Of a stretch of 64,000 bases of DNA, positions 1 to 8,184 are shown one piece after another. The position numbers and the translations under genes were made by a program. The DNA is from Thermoanaerobaculia bacterium (lineage in GTDB: Bacteria > Acidobacteriota > Thermoanaerobaculia > UBA5066). The DNA is taken from positions 62,001 to 126,000 of the forward strand of contig JAJVIN010000014.1 in the NCBI GenBank assembly GCA_022071945.1, written 5' to 3'. Under the pieces are notes generated by a model. The model had not been told where the DNA came from. It ran no database searches and saw nothing but the letters and a program-made list of their open reading frames with translations. Every line of letters begins with the position of its first letter. Positions within the stretch are counted from its first letter, which is position 1.

Positions 1-509
1 CCGCAGACCGACCCGGTCGTGCCGCCGATCACGACGAGGTGGCGGCACGGCGACTTCAACCGGACTTTCGGCGAAGGCGGGGTGAGGGGGACGCGGCGGA
101 GCCGCTCGCTGCGGATGTTGTGCGCGTTGCGAACCAGGTAGATCAGGTGGCGCGCCTGTTCCTGCAGGTCGCCGGCCTGCGTCGACGGCTTCGGGAAGAA
201 GTCGATGACCCCGAGTCTGAGGGTCTCGAAGGGGACGTTCTCGCGTCCCGTCAGGCTCGAGACGATGATGACCGGAGTGGGCCGGCGCGTCATGATGTAC
301 TTGAGCGCCGTCAGGCCGTCCATCGAGGGCATGTCGAGATCGAGACAGATGACGCTCGGCCTGACGACCTCGAACTGCTCGATCGCCTCGCGGCCGTTGG
401 ACGCTTCGCCCGCGATCTCGATCGTGGGGTCGGAGCTGAGGAGCTTGATGAGCGAGCGGCGCATGAAGGCGGCGTCGTCGACGACGAGGACCCTGACGAT
501 CTTGTTCAT
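1..509 (-). CDS. cheB: CheB-like response regulator/methylesterase, 5' part only
   Basis: Runs off the left edge; the visible 169 residues hold a full receiver domain and the first strand of the CheB esterase domain. The receiver has the acidic pair DD at 11-12, the phospho-acceptor Asp57 in CLDLDMP and a conserved Lys in FFPKP. CheB demethylates chemoreceptors to reset adaptation. The esterase nucleophile motif, normally GASTGG, reads GGTTGS here, so the serine is a threonine at residue 164. The ATG overlaps the stop of the upstream parA-like gene by 4 bp (ATGA), and cheW is also in the operon. The fold call is secure; whether the esterase works cannot be judged because the rest lies outside the window. 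Confidence 0.85.
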   Translation of the reverse strand, partial: MNKIVRVLVVDDAAFMRRSLIKLLSSDPTIEIAGEASNGREAIEQFEVVRPSVICLDLDMPSMDGLTALKYIMTRRPTPVIIVSSLTGRENVPFETLRLGVIDFFPKPSTQAGDLQEQARHLIYLVRNAHNIRSERLRRVPLTPPSPKVRLKSPCRHLVVIGGTTGSVC

Positions 510-1297
510 GCCACGAGCCTCCTTCCTTCGGCCCGGCGGGAGAGAAGCTCGCTCGCCAGGCGGAGGTAGCACTGGGCCCCGCGGCTGACGGCGGAGGTGA
601 AGACGAGCGGCTCTCCACGAGCGGCGACCCGCGAGAGGTCGTCGTGACGCTCGATCATTGTGGAGAGGAGGTACTTGCCGAAGTTCTTCCTCATGATCTG
701 GATGCTCTCGGCCGACAGGGAGGTCCGCCGGTCGGTCATCGTCAGGAGGATCCCGTCGAGCTCGAGGCGGGGGTTTCTCGTCGCCTTGATCTCCCGCGCG
801 GTTCGGAGGAGCTTGCCGATCGTCATCACCGACATTTCCTCGCACTGGGCGGGGATGAGCATGGAGTCCGCGGCGCCCATCGAGGCGGCGGCGACGGTTC
901 CGATCGTCGGAGGGTTGTCGATGAGGATGTAGTCGTAGTGCGCGCGGAACGGTTCGATCGCCCGGCGGAGGATCTCGGGGCGGATGGCGAAGAGGTAGGC
1001 CTCTTCCTCAGCCGCTCCGGAGACGTTGGCGGGAACGATGTGGACGGGGACCCTGCCGGCGGCCAGGACGAACTTCGACATCGGCTCGCCCTTGACGAAG
1101 ACGTCGTGGGTGCCGCCCCTCACATCCGTGCGTTTCAGACCGAAGCAGAGGGCGACCCCCCCCTGCGGGTCGAGATCGATCAGGAGCACTCGCTGCTCGA
1201 GGACGACGAGGCTCGCGGCGAGATTGACGGCCGTGGTCGTCTTCCCGACGCCCCCCTTCTGGTTGACGATGGCGATCGAACGCGCGCCCTGGCCCAC
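506..1297 (-). CDS. ParA/Soj-family ATPase of a chemotaxis operon
   Basis: A 263-residue ParA-type P-loop ATPase. The deviant Walker A motif KGGVGKTTT lies at residues 14-22, followed by the DLDPQGG switch and the DNPPTIG Walker B region. ParA proteins position cargo on the nucleoid or cell pole. This one lies between cheW (9 bp upstream) and cheB (4 bp overlap), so it more probably distributes chemotaxis arrays, like the ParC/PpfA-type proteins of Vibrio and Rhodobacter, than segregates a chromosome. No parB gene or parS site is seen nearby. The family call is firm; the chemotaxis role is inferred from context. Confidence 0.88.
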   Translation of the reverse strand: MGQGARSIAIVNQKGGVGKTTTAVNLAASLVVLEQRVLLIDLDPQGGVALCFGLKRTDVRGGTHDVFVKGEPMSKFVLAAGRVPVHIVPANVSGAAEEEAYLFAIRPEILRRAIEPFRAHYDYILIDNPPTIGTVAAASMGAADSMLIPAQCEEMSVMTIGKLLRTAREIKATRNPRLELDGILLTMTDRRTSLSAESIQIMRKNFGKYLLSTMIERHDDLSRVAARGEPLVFTSAVSRGAQCYLRLASELLSRRAEGRRLVA

Positions 1298-1305
1298 GTT
1301 TCGCC

Positions 1306-1839
1306 TCAGACGAGAACGGCGGCGCGGCGCTCCGCGTCCGCCATGGAGGACTGCAGCTGTCTCGTCTCGTGCTCGAAGAGGATCTCGAACGGATTGAGGA
1401 GGATGGTCATCGCGCCGTCCCCGCGGACGACGCCCTTGACGAAGCGGCTCCCCTCGGTGAGGGCGAGCGGCGGCGCCGGCTCGATCTGCCCCTTCGTGAC
1501 CCGGCGAACGGACTGGACGGAGTCGACGATGAAGCCGACCGTCTCCTCTCCGATCTCCACCACCACGACGCGCTGCCGGGTGGACCGCTCCGCCTCGGAC
1601 AAACCGAATCGCGTCCTGAGCTTCACCAGCGCGACGATCTCGTCACGGATCCGCATGACGCCCTCGACGAACTTCGGCATCTTGGGCAGCTGGAGCACGT
1701 TGTCCAGGCGCTCGATGCTGACGATCTCGAGGATGTCGAAGGCGAAATCCTCATCTCCGAGCTTGAATCCGACGATCTGGAGGCCTTCGTCGCGCACGGC
1801 CGCCTCCATGCCAGCTGGCTGCGCGTGGTTCTCAGCCAT
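1306..1839 (-). CDS. cheW: CheW chemotaxis coupling protein
   Basis: A 177-residue CheW-domain protein of normal length for the family. CheW couples receptors to the CheA kinase in cytoplasmic arrays. The two-lobed SH3-like fold is recognisable from VGFKLGDEDFAFDI near the N-terminus, the PKFVEGVMRIRDEIVALV segment around residues 55-75 and the VGFIVDSVQSV segment around 105-115. The start overlaps the end of the upstream EAL-like gene by 8 bp, and parA begins 9 bp downstream, so the genes form one tight operon. No cheA is visible; it may lie past the left edge. Confidence 0.92.
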   Translation of the reverse strand: MAENHAQPAGMEAAVRDEGLQIVGFKLGDEDFAFDILEIVSIERLDNVLQLPKMPKFVEGVMRIRDEIVALVKLRTRFGLSEAERSTRQRVVVVEIGEETVGFIVDSVQSVRRVTKGQIEPAPPLALTEGSRFVKGVVRGDGAMTILLNPFEILFEHETRQLQSSMADAERRAAVLV

Positions 1840-2677
1840 GCTTCCTCCCGCTCCTGTCTTCGAACGATGGTTCGGAACTCATGTGGGTTCGTGCCTGTGG
1901 ACGAGAGATGAAACCGGCTGGATTCGCCAGGTCCTCCCACTTGAGAGCGGCTCCGGAGAGCCGGCCCTTCATCAAGACGACTCCGGCTTCCAAGAGAGTG
2001 GCCCGATCACCGGGCTCGTCGGCTCCGCCCGCGATCAGGAGCGCGCCGAACCGCCAGGCAAGCTCCGAGAACGAGTCCAGGATCGCTCGCCGGTAGTAGT
2101 CGATCGAGGACCCCCTCACGAAGTCGGCGCCGAGCCGGATGTAGTCCGGGCGGAGATCGAGGAGCATCCGGAGTCCCTCCTCGGACAGCCCGGAGTCGGA
2201 GAGGGAAACCCTGAACCCGAGGGCGCGGACCTCGTCGAGAGTGTCGAGCGCGGGGTGGAGAGCCCCGGGAGCCGGCGCCACCTCCAGAACGATCCGTCCG
2301 GAATCGAGCCCGGCGTTTCCGGCGGCGAGGTCGATCATCGTCAACGTCCCGGAATCCTCCCCAAAGGCCTTTGCCGAGACTCCGAAAACCAGAACTGGTG
2401 CTCCGGGGAACTCCCTCACCCTGGAGAAGAGCGCCGTGAGGAGTGCCCCTGCCGCCTGCCCGGAGGCGGCGTCATCGTCCAGGACGAAGGGAGAGGGCAG
2501 AAAGCCCGGTATCTCCTCCATGACATCGAGGGCGAAGAGCATTCCGTCGCGCGTGGAAACCACTCTCTCGAAGTGAAGAACCTCCGGTCTCACCGGCCGG
2601 GTGATGACCTCCCCGGACCCGCCGTCCTGGTCCCTGGAGGTGTCGGCCGCGATCGCGGCCCGGCCCGCTGCTTCCAT
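1832..2677 (-). CDS. Degenerate EAL-domain protein (probable inactive c-di-GMP phosphodiesterase relative)
   Basis: A 281-residue protein that reads as a diverged EAL domain. The end of the domain is clearest: RPDYIRLGADFVRG corresponds to the DYIKLD motif, and AGGADEPGDRATLLEAGVVLMKGRLSG to the EGVE...GxxxxQGY segment. Catalytic signatures are mostly lost: EAL reads ALD, the DDFG motif reads SDSG, and the Lys and Asp of KLD are absent. Such domains usually bind c-di-GMP or a protein rather than hydrolyse c-di-GMP (family knowledge). It is the first gene of the cheW-parA-cheB operon and overlaps cheW by 8 bp, which suggests a signal input to the array. The fold call is by motif reading only. 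Confidence 0.7.
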   Translation of the reverse strand: MEAAGRAAIAADTSRDQDGGSGEVITRPVRPEVLHFERVVSTRDGMLFALDVMEEIPGFLPSPFVLDDDAASGQAAGALLTALFSRVREFPGAPVLVFGVSAKAFGEDSGTLTMIDLAAGNAGLDSGRIVLEVAPAPGALHPALDTLDEVRALGFRVSLSDSGLSEEGLRMLLDLRPDYIRLGADFVRGSSIDYYRRAILDSFSELAWRFGALLIAGGADEPGDRATLLEAGVVLMKGRLSGAALKWEDLANPAGFISRPQARTHMSSEPSFEDRSGRKHG

Positions 2678-2777
2678 GACAACAAAGTCTGGGAACAGAG
2701 GGTCCCGGGAACAATCGGAGGATCTCCGATTCTCGTGTAGGAGTTTTCCGACAGGAGGTCGGAACGCCGTCCCGGAC

Positions 2778-3413
2778 TCAGGAGATCAAGCCGTGCTTGA
2801 CCGCGTACTGGACGAGCTCCGCGTTGTTCTTCAGGCCCATCTTCTGGAGGATCCTGGCGCGGTGCGTGCTCACCGTCTTGATGCTCACGCAGAGGTGCTG
2901 CCCGATCTCGGTGAGGCTCTTGCCAGAGACCATGAGGGTCAGGACCTCGAACTCCCTGTCCGAGAGGGTCTCGTGCGGTGCCTGCTCCGAGAAGCCCGAG
3001 CCGATGTAGGCGGCGAGCCTCTCGGCCAAGGACGGGCTCAGGTACTTGCCCCCCGCAAGCACTTTCTTGACGGCAACAACGAGCTGCTCGGGGGCGCCCT
3101 CCTTCGTGAGGAAGCCGGAGGCTCCGTTCTTCAGCGCTCTCACGGCGTACTGGTCTTCCGAGTGCATGGTCAGGACGAGCACGGGCAAGCCGGGGAACTC
3201 TCCCTTGAGCTGCTTGAGGATTTCCATGCCGCTGCGGTCCGGCAGCGACAGGTCGAGGATGATGAGGTCCCACCGAGCCCCGTGAGCCTTTCGCAGGGCT
3301 TCCTCGCCCGTGCCGGCCTCCTCGACCGCGGGGGCCTCACAACCTCTCTCCAGGATGTGCCGGATGCCTTGCCTCACGGCCGCGTGATCATCGACGACGA
3401 GAACGCGAAACAC
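2778..3413 (-). CDS. NarL/FixJ-type two-component response regulator
   Basis: A 211-residue regulator. The N-terminal receiver has DD at 8-9, phospho-Asp54 in LIILDLSLP, and a Lys in GFLTKEG. The C-terminal LuxR-type HTH (about 145-205) carries LSDREFEVLTLMVSGKS and VSIKTVSTHRARI. It binds DNA when phosphorylated. It starts 3 bp after the upstream histidine-kinase gene ends, so the two form a cognate pair. Targets are unknown; the adjoining EAL-cheW operon begins 100 bp downstream on the same strand and may simply be read through. Confidence 0.93.
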   Translation of the reverse strand: MFRVLVVDDHAAVRQGIRHILERGCEAPAVEEAGTGEEALRKAHGARWDLIILDLSLPDRSGMEILKQLKGEFPGLPVLVLTMHSEDQYAVRALKNGASGFLTKEGAPEQLVVAVKKVLAGGKYLSPSLAERLAAYIGSGFSEQAPHETLSDREFEVLTLMVSGKSLTEIGQHLCVSIKTVSTHRARILQKMGLKNNAELVQYAVKHGLIS

Positions 3414-3415
3414 CG

Positions 3416-4744
3416 TCAGGCCTCCTGGCCCGCGGAGGCCGGAACTTCGACACGCACCGAGGTTCCTCCAGCCGCCCGCGGCTCGATCGTGAAGTTCCCC
3501 TGCAGAGCCAGAGCTCGCTCCCGCATGCCGAGCAGACCCTGGGAATGGGGGTCAAAGACCCTTGCGGGGTCGATCCCTCTTCCGTCGTCCTCCACCGTCA
3601 ATCTGAGGCCCTCGGGGCCATGGTCCAACGTCACTGTAACCCGTGCGGCTCCGGAATGCGCCTCGACGTTGGCCAGCGCCTCCTGGGCGATCCTGAACAG
3701 CGCCGACCGGGCCGCCGTGGAGAGGGTGCAGCGATGCTCCGGCGCAAGGACATCACACGCGACCCGGGTCCGCTCCGAGAAGCGTCGCGCCTCGACGCGC
3801 AGGGCGTCCGCCAGCCCGAGATCGTCCAGGATCCCCGGTCTCAGACGCCAGGCGAGAGCTCTTGCGGCCGAGATCGTGGACTCGAGCAGCGTGTTGATCT
3901 CCTGGAGCTCGCCTCTGGCTTCCTCCGCGGCGGCGCCAAGGGACTCCTTGAGAAACGCGATCTGGAACGCGAGGGCGGTCAGGCTCTGGCAGAGCCCGTC
4001 GTGGATCTCCTTGGCCACGAGTCGGCGCTCCTCCTCCTGAAGAGCGAAGAGTCGGTGCGCCAGGTCCCGAAGCTCCGCGCGGGACTCGGAAATCTGGTCC
4101 TGGATCTCTCGAATTGCAGTGGTGTCGCTGCCTACCGACTGGATCTCCGCCACCTCCCTGTCCGGCCCGAGGATGGCGCGGTGCGTCCATGTCTGCCAGC
4201 GGACCCCGTGTGACGTCTCCACCCTGTGCCACACCTTCACGACGGGTGCCGAGGCTCCGAGTTGCCGGAGCTTCTCCTCCACGATCGGCCGGTCCTCCGG
4301 ATGAGGCTCGAAGAGGAGCGGCCGTCCCAGGACGTCTGCCCCTTCGAGGCCAAAGGTCTCCAGAAACGCCGGGTTGACGAACGTGACCTTCCCGTCCACG
4401 TCGCGCCGGACGACCATCTCCGTCAGGTCCTCCACTATGGAGCGGTAGCGGGTCTCGCTCGACTGGATCTCGTGGCGGTAGCGAGTCTCCACCTCGAGCC
4501 GCTCGTTCATCGCCCCGACGATCCGGCTGGAGCTTTCCGCGAGCTCGCGCTCGACCGGTCTGATGACGAGGACGAAAAGCAGGAGCCCGATGACGGGGAC
4601 CGAAATGGCCGCCTCGAGAAAGAAGTTTCCCCTGGCGAAATCCAGAAAGTGCGCGAGACCCGCCATCACGACCTGCGCCGCGGCGACGGCAACGAGAGTG
4701 AGGATCCAGTGCTTCCGTCCCTCGATCTGGACTTTCTGGTGCAC
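3416..4744 (-). CDS. Membrane PAS sensor histidine kinase, NarX/HisKA_3 type
   Basis: A 442-residue kinase. Two hydrophobic segments (about 13-32 and 43-62) leave almost no periplasmic loop, so sensing is probably within the membrane or through the cytoplasmic PAS domain (about 97-215). The HisKA_3 phospho-acceptor is His248 in KEIHDGLCQSL, and the C-terminal HATPase_c has VEDDGRGID (N/G1-type box) and GLLGMRERA. It partners with the NarL-type regulator whose gene starts 3 bp after this one ends. The signal is unknown. Confidence 0.92.
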   Translation of the reverse strand: MHQKVQIEGRKHWILTLVAVAAAQVVMAGLAHFLDFARGNFFLEAAISVPVIGLLLFVLVIRPVERELAESSSRIVGAMNERLEVETRYRHEIQSSETRYRSIVEDLTEMVVRRDVDGKVTFVNPAFLETFGLEGADVLGRPLLFEPHPEDRPIVEEKLRQLGASAPVVKVWHRVETSHGVRWQTWTHRAILGPDREVAEIQSVGSDTTAIREIQDQISESRAELRDLAHRLFALQEEERRLVAKEIHDGLCQSLTALAFQIAFLKESLGAAAEEARGELQEINTLLESTISAARALAWRLRPGILDDLGLADALRVEARRFSERTRVACDVLAPEHRCTLSTAARSALFRIAQEALANVEAHSGAARVTVTLDHGPEGLRLTVEDDGRGIDPARVFDPHSQGLLGMRERALALQGNFTIEPRAAGGTSVRVEVPASAGQEA

Positions 4745-4795
4745 GCTGCTTCTCCCTCTGCTCTCGATCGGGTGATGGAATTCTCCCTCAGGACC

Positions 4796-6487
4796 TCACG
4801 GCCTGGACGGCTCCGGGTCGACGGAATAGACGATCCACCCCGGAAACCCTGGCAGGGCGCCTCCCTGAGCGATCGCCCGGGCCCCCAGGCGATGGGCGAG
4901 GGGAGCTCGCGACTCCTCTGCCGAGAGGACGAGAAGGACCTGCCGGGCCGAGGTTCGGCCAGCCGAGGTTCGGCCGACGGGGTCGGGAGCGGAGACGTCG
5001 ATCAGCCGGACCGCGGGAGACGGACTCTCGGGATTCCGCAAGAGCGCGTCGACGACGTGGTGATTGCGGACCGCGGCAGGATCGAGGAGAACGGGAGCGG
5101 CGTCTGGCTTTCTGACGGCGGAGATCGCGCCGGCCAGGGCCCGCTCGGGCCCTCCGAACGCGCCCTTCAAGCGGTCGGAATCCGCCCAGCCGATGAAGAC
5201 GAAGACACCGGACGAGGCGGCCAGAATCCCCGCGAGAACGAGCGTGGCGCGGCCTGGTCCCTGCAAGCGCCGGGGAGTCCTCTCGAGGAGAACGAGGGCG
5301 CCGTACCCCGAGAGCACCAGAAGGAACGGGGCCGAGAGAGAGATCCGGTACGAATTGGCCTCGCCGCCCTGGTAACTGAGGAGGCCGCCACTGATGAGGA
5401 GTCCTGCCGAGAGCAGGAGGAGGAGAGCCTCTCCGGGACGCCTCGCGCTCGCCCACGCCCCGGCCAGGGCGATGAGGGTGACCAGGGGCGGCAGGACCGG
5501 AGCGGCCGGGTCCCCGTGGCGCTCGTTGGGGTCTCCTCCCGAGACGAACAGCCTGCCGTAGCTCGAGACGTTCTCGAGAAGGAGCCGCGGGGTTGAGGCG
5601 AGGGGTTGGCGAAAGATGAGGAGCTCTCCCGTGCGGGCCGTCGCCCTCCCGGGTGAGACCAGAAGGTGGAGAGCGTAGGGCGCCGCCACGAAAGACGACA
5701 CCGCCGCGGCGGTGAAGAGGATCCGCGCTGTTCTTTTCTGGCCGCGAACCCAGAAGGAGGCGCCCGCGAGGAAGGGCAGGGGAAAGACGAGCCAGGCGGC
5801 GACGTAGCCGTACTGGGCGAGACCGAGGAAGAGCCCGGCCAGGGCCGGCTCGAGGGCAGGGAGCCGTGCGATTCCTCCACGCGAAGGAGGAACCGGCTCG
5901 ATGCGCCGGGGGGGGGCGCCCGGGTTCGAGCCGTCGGCGGCGTGCGCGGCGCCAGGAGGAGAAGACCGCGCTTCTCGCTTGAGGGCCCGCACCAGGAGCC
6001 AGACGGCCATGACGATGAGCCAGCTGGTGGAGACGGCATTCCAGCCCCAGCGCGCCGTCGTCAGAAGCCACGACGAGGTCGCCAGGAGGGAGGCGGCGAA
6101 ACCGAAGGCCCAGAGAGATGCGCCGAGAAGCTCTCCGGCCAGGAGCAGAGCGGCTGCGAGGAGCAAGATGGAGGGACCGATCGAGAGAACGCGGAAGGAG
6201 AAGAGCCCGCCACCCGCCAGGCGGTCGATCAGACCGGTTGCGTAGAGGTAGAGATTCGACGAGTACGAGTTGACAAAACCGGCGTCCGGAGGAGTCAGCG
6301 GGGAGGAGCCGAAGAGCGGATGTCCCGGTTCCGAGAGGACGATCCGGGCCGATCGGATGGCGTAGGCCTCGTCGATCCAGGGACCGGGCGGCCACGAGTC
6401 CCAGTGAACGACGCGAAGGGCGACACCGAGAAAGAAGAGGGGGAGCGCGACGAGGAGGAGCCCGGCTCGGCGGCCTTCCTCCCTCAC
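4796..6487 (-). CDS. GT-C fold polyprenol-linked glycosyltransferase (ArnT/PMT-like)
   Basis: A 563-residue polytopic membrane protein with about 11-13 hydrophobic segments. The first extracytoplasmic loop carries PWIDEAYAIRSARIVL, the acidic D-E motif typical of dolichyl- or undecaprenyl-phosphate-sugar transferases of the ArnT/PMT class. Such enzymes move a sugar from a lipid carrier to a protein or glycan outside the inner membrane. Its ATG overlaps the stop of the upstream phosphodiesterase-like gene by 4 bp, so the two are translationally coupled and may act on one glycoconjugate. Donor and acceptor cannot be told from sequence. A small in-frame duplication (GRTSA twice) lies near the C-terminus. 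Confidence 0.8.
   Translation of the reverse strand: MREEGRRAGLLLVALPLFFLGVALRVVHWDSWPPGPWIDEAYAIRSARIVLSEPGHPLFGSSPLTPPDAGFVNSYSSNLYLYATGLIDRLAGGGLFSFRVLSIGPSILLLAAALLLAGELLGASLWAFGFAASLLATSSWLLTTARWGWNAVSTSWLIVMAVWLLVRALKREARSSPPGAAHAADGSNPGAPPRRIEPVPPSRGGIARLPALEPALAGLFLGLAQYGYVAAWLVFPLPFLAGASFWVRGQKRTARILFTAAAVSSFVAAPYALHLLVSPGRATARTGELLIFRQPLASTPRLLLENVSSYGRLFVSGGDPNERHGDPAAPVLPPLVTLIALAGAWASARRPGEALLLLLSAGLLISGGLLSYQGGEANSYRISLSAPFLLVLSGYGALVLLERTPRRLQGPGRATLVLAGILAASSGVFVFIGWADSDRLKGAFGGPERALAGAISAVRKPDAAPVLLDPAAVRNHHVVDALLRNPESPSPAVRLIDVSAPDPVGRTSAGRTSARQVLLVLSAEESRAPLAHRLGARAIAQGGALPGFPGWIVYSVDPEPSRP
4947..4976. repeat. 15-bp tandem repeat inside the glycosyltransferase gene
   Basis: Two adjacent copies of GCCGAGGTTCGGCCA (the second differs at its last base) encode GRTSA-GRTSA on the minus strand. 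In-frame, so it only lengthens a loop by five residues; probably a slippage product. Confidence 0.85.
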
Positions 6488-8151
6488 TGGGGGCCGCCCG
6501 GTTCGAACGAGATGACGACGGGAAAACTCGTCCTTTCCGCGTACTTCTCGTCGAAGATCTCGCCGAGAACGCGGCCGTCGAGGTCACGGGCGATCGGCTC
6601 CCCGGCGAGGACGAGGACCGTCGGAGCGAGGTCGTAGACGGAGGCCGAGGTCAAGCGAGCGCCCGAGCGGATCCCGGGCCCGTTGATCACGATGAATCCC
6701 GGGTCGGATCGTTCAGGCGACGCCGCGGGTTCCCGGCCGAGCAGGAACTCCACCGCCGCGGGGAGAGAGGGGGCCGGGCCGAAGCTGACGGGAGAAAAGA
6801 CGACGACGGTCCGGTCCGGGCCTTCTCGCTCGACGAGGTCGCCGATCAAGTCGTCGAGGAGCTTGTAGTAGGCGGTCACGGCGCTCGACCGCTCGTCGGG
6901 ATGCCGAAGCTGCCGGCCGGGGTACGGGGACGAGGCCACCGAGGGTCCGAAAACCCTGGAGACGGGGGCGAGTCCCGAGAAGACGACGGCGGCGACGCTG
7001 GCGGGCCCGGTCGGGAGTGTCGCGAGGGTCAGACCCGCGACGGAGAGGTCGCGAGCGGCCATGCCGAGCGGGTCCGTCCGGGCGATGTCGGCCTCGGGAA
7101 GACCGCTCGGCAGAAGAGAGGCCGAGAGGCGCCGTTCGAGGTGCTCGGGTCCCGTCCGGAAGAGCCGGACCCTCTCTTCCATCCCGGGGGGGAGCGTGTG
7201 TCCTCCCTGCTGGGGCTGTTCGAAGGCTCGCTCCGAGGCCCACAGGACGAGCCCGTCCCGAGGGGGATCGGCCGCGGGCCAGTTTGCCAGGACGCTCTGG
7301 TGTCCTCTCTGGGCGAGGATCTCCCAGAACGCGAGGCTGGCACGTGCGGGAGGCGAGCCTGTACTGGGGAGTCTGAAAAGCCTGAGTCCGGCGGGCCTGG
7401 GGAGGAGCCGGAGCGCTCCCGCCGGGGTGGTCCACGACTCGGAGGAGAGCACCCGGTGTTTCATGGGCCGCTTGCCCGTGGCGGCCGTTGTCCAGAGGGC
7501 GGACCGGTCGTAAGGGCGAAGAGATTCGAGAGGGCCCGAGACACCCGTCTGGATCAGGCTCTTGAGGACGGGGAGGGTGCCGTCGGAGGCCGCTGCCGAG
7601 ACAAACTCCCACGACGCTCCCTCGATGCCGATGACGAGGACGCTCCGCGGAGTGGTCTTGGGGATTTCGGGAACCGAGGAGAGCTGGACGGGATCGGGAG
7701 TCTTCTTGATGGAAAGGGGGGCCAGGCCGAAAAGAACGCACAGGCAGAGGAGGAGCCGTCCTGCTCGCCTGGCCGTGATCCCCAGGGCGAACGCCCAGAA
7801 GCCGGCGAGGGCCGACAGGGCGAGGAGGAGAGCCGAGGTCACGAGGAGGCGCCTGATGCTGTTCGGAAGGAAGGCGTGGAAGAGCTCCCTTTGAGACTCG
7901 ACGAGCCAGCCGAGAAGTCCGCATGCGGCGGCGAAGGTCCCCCAGAAGAAGCGTTGGGGTTCGGCCATCTTCGAGAGGACCTGGAAGGGGAGGGCGAGGA
8001 GGAGACCGGCGAGCGCGAATACGAGGAGAAACGGGAAGACGGCGAGAGACGATGCCACCTCGAGATTCAGGCCCGCGACGAGGTTCCCCGCCGAAAGCCC
8101 GAAAAGGACTCCCGCAAGAAGGGGGTGGAAGCTCCGGGGGGTGTCGCTCAT
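6484..8151 (-). CDS. Membrane-anchored alkaline-phosphatase-superfamily protein with lost metal ligands
   Basis: A 555-residue protein. About five hydrophobic segments occupy residues 10-150, followed by an extracytoplasmic type-I phosphodiesterase/nucleotide-pyrophosphatase-like domain. RSVLVIGIEGASW and ALWTTAATGKRPMKH match the start of that family, with the nucleophile Thr kept. However the first metal Asp (GIDG) is Glu, and the hallmark DHG (normally SDHGF) reads SPVSFG, so the two-metal site looks broken. I place the start at the ATG at 8151, just before the first membrane segment, because the frame upstream is antisense to pyrK. It is coupled to the downstream glycosyltransferase gene by an ATGA overlap. 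Confidence 0.75.
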   Translation of the reverse strand: MSDTPRSFHPLLAGVLFGLSAGNLVAGLNLEVASSLAVFPFLLVFALAGLLLALPFQVLSKMAEPQRFFWGTFAAACGLLGWLVESQRELFHAFLPNSIRRLLVTSALLLALSALAGFWAFALGITARRAGRLLLCLCVLFGLAPLSIKKTPDPVQLSSVPEIPKTTPRSVLVIGIEGASWEFVSAAASDGTLPVLKSLIQTGVSGPLESLRPYDRSALWTTAATGKRPMKHRVLSSESWTTPAGALRLLPRPAGLRLFRLPSTGSPPARASLAFWEILAQRGHQSVLANWPAADPPRDGLVLWASERAFEQPQQGGHTLPPGMEERVRLFRTGPEHLERRLSASLLPSGLPEADIARTDPLGMAARDLSVAGLTLATLPTGPASVAAVVFSGLAPVSRVFGPSVASSPYPGRQLRHPDERSSAVTAYYKLLDDLIGDLVEREGPDRTVVVFSPVSFGPAPSLPAAVEFLLGREPAASPERSDPGFIVINGPGIRSGARLTSASVYDLAPTVLVLAGEPIARDLDGRVLGEIFDEKYAERTSFPVVISFEPGGPQ

Positions 8152-8184
8152 AATCGCGCCCAGCGAGTCTCGCTTCAGAGCCTT

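Noticed and set aside
644-2740. Long plus-strand open frame opposite parA, cheW and the EAL-like gene
   Set aside because: Arg/Gly/Asp-rich translation with no recognisable motif; it is the antisense shadow of GC-rich minus-strand genes.
6901-8184. Upstream extension of the pyrK frame
   Set aside because: It runs antisense through the phosphodiesterase-like gene; the conserved PyrK N-terminus begins at 8185.
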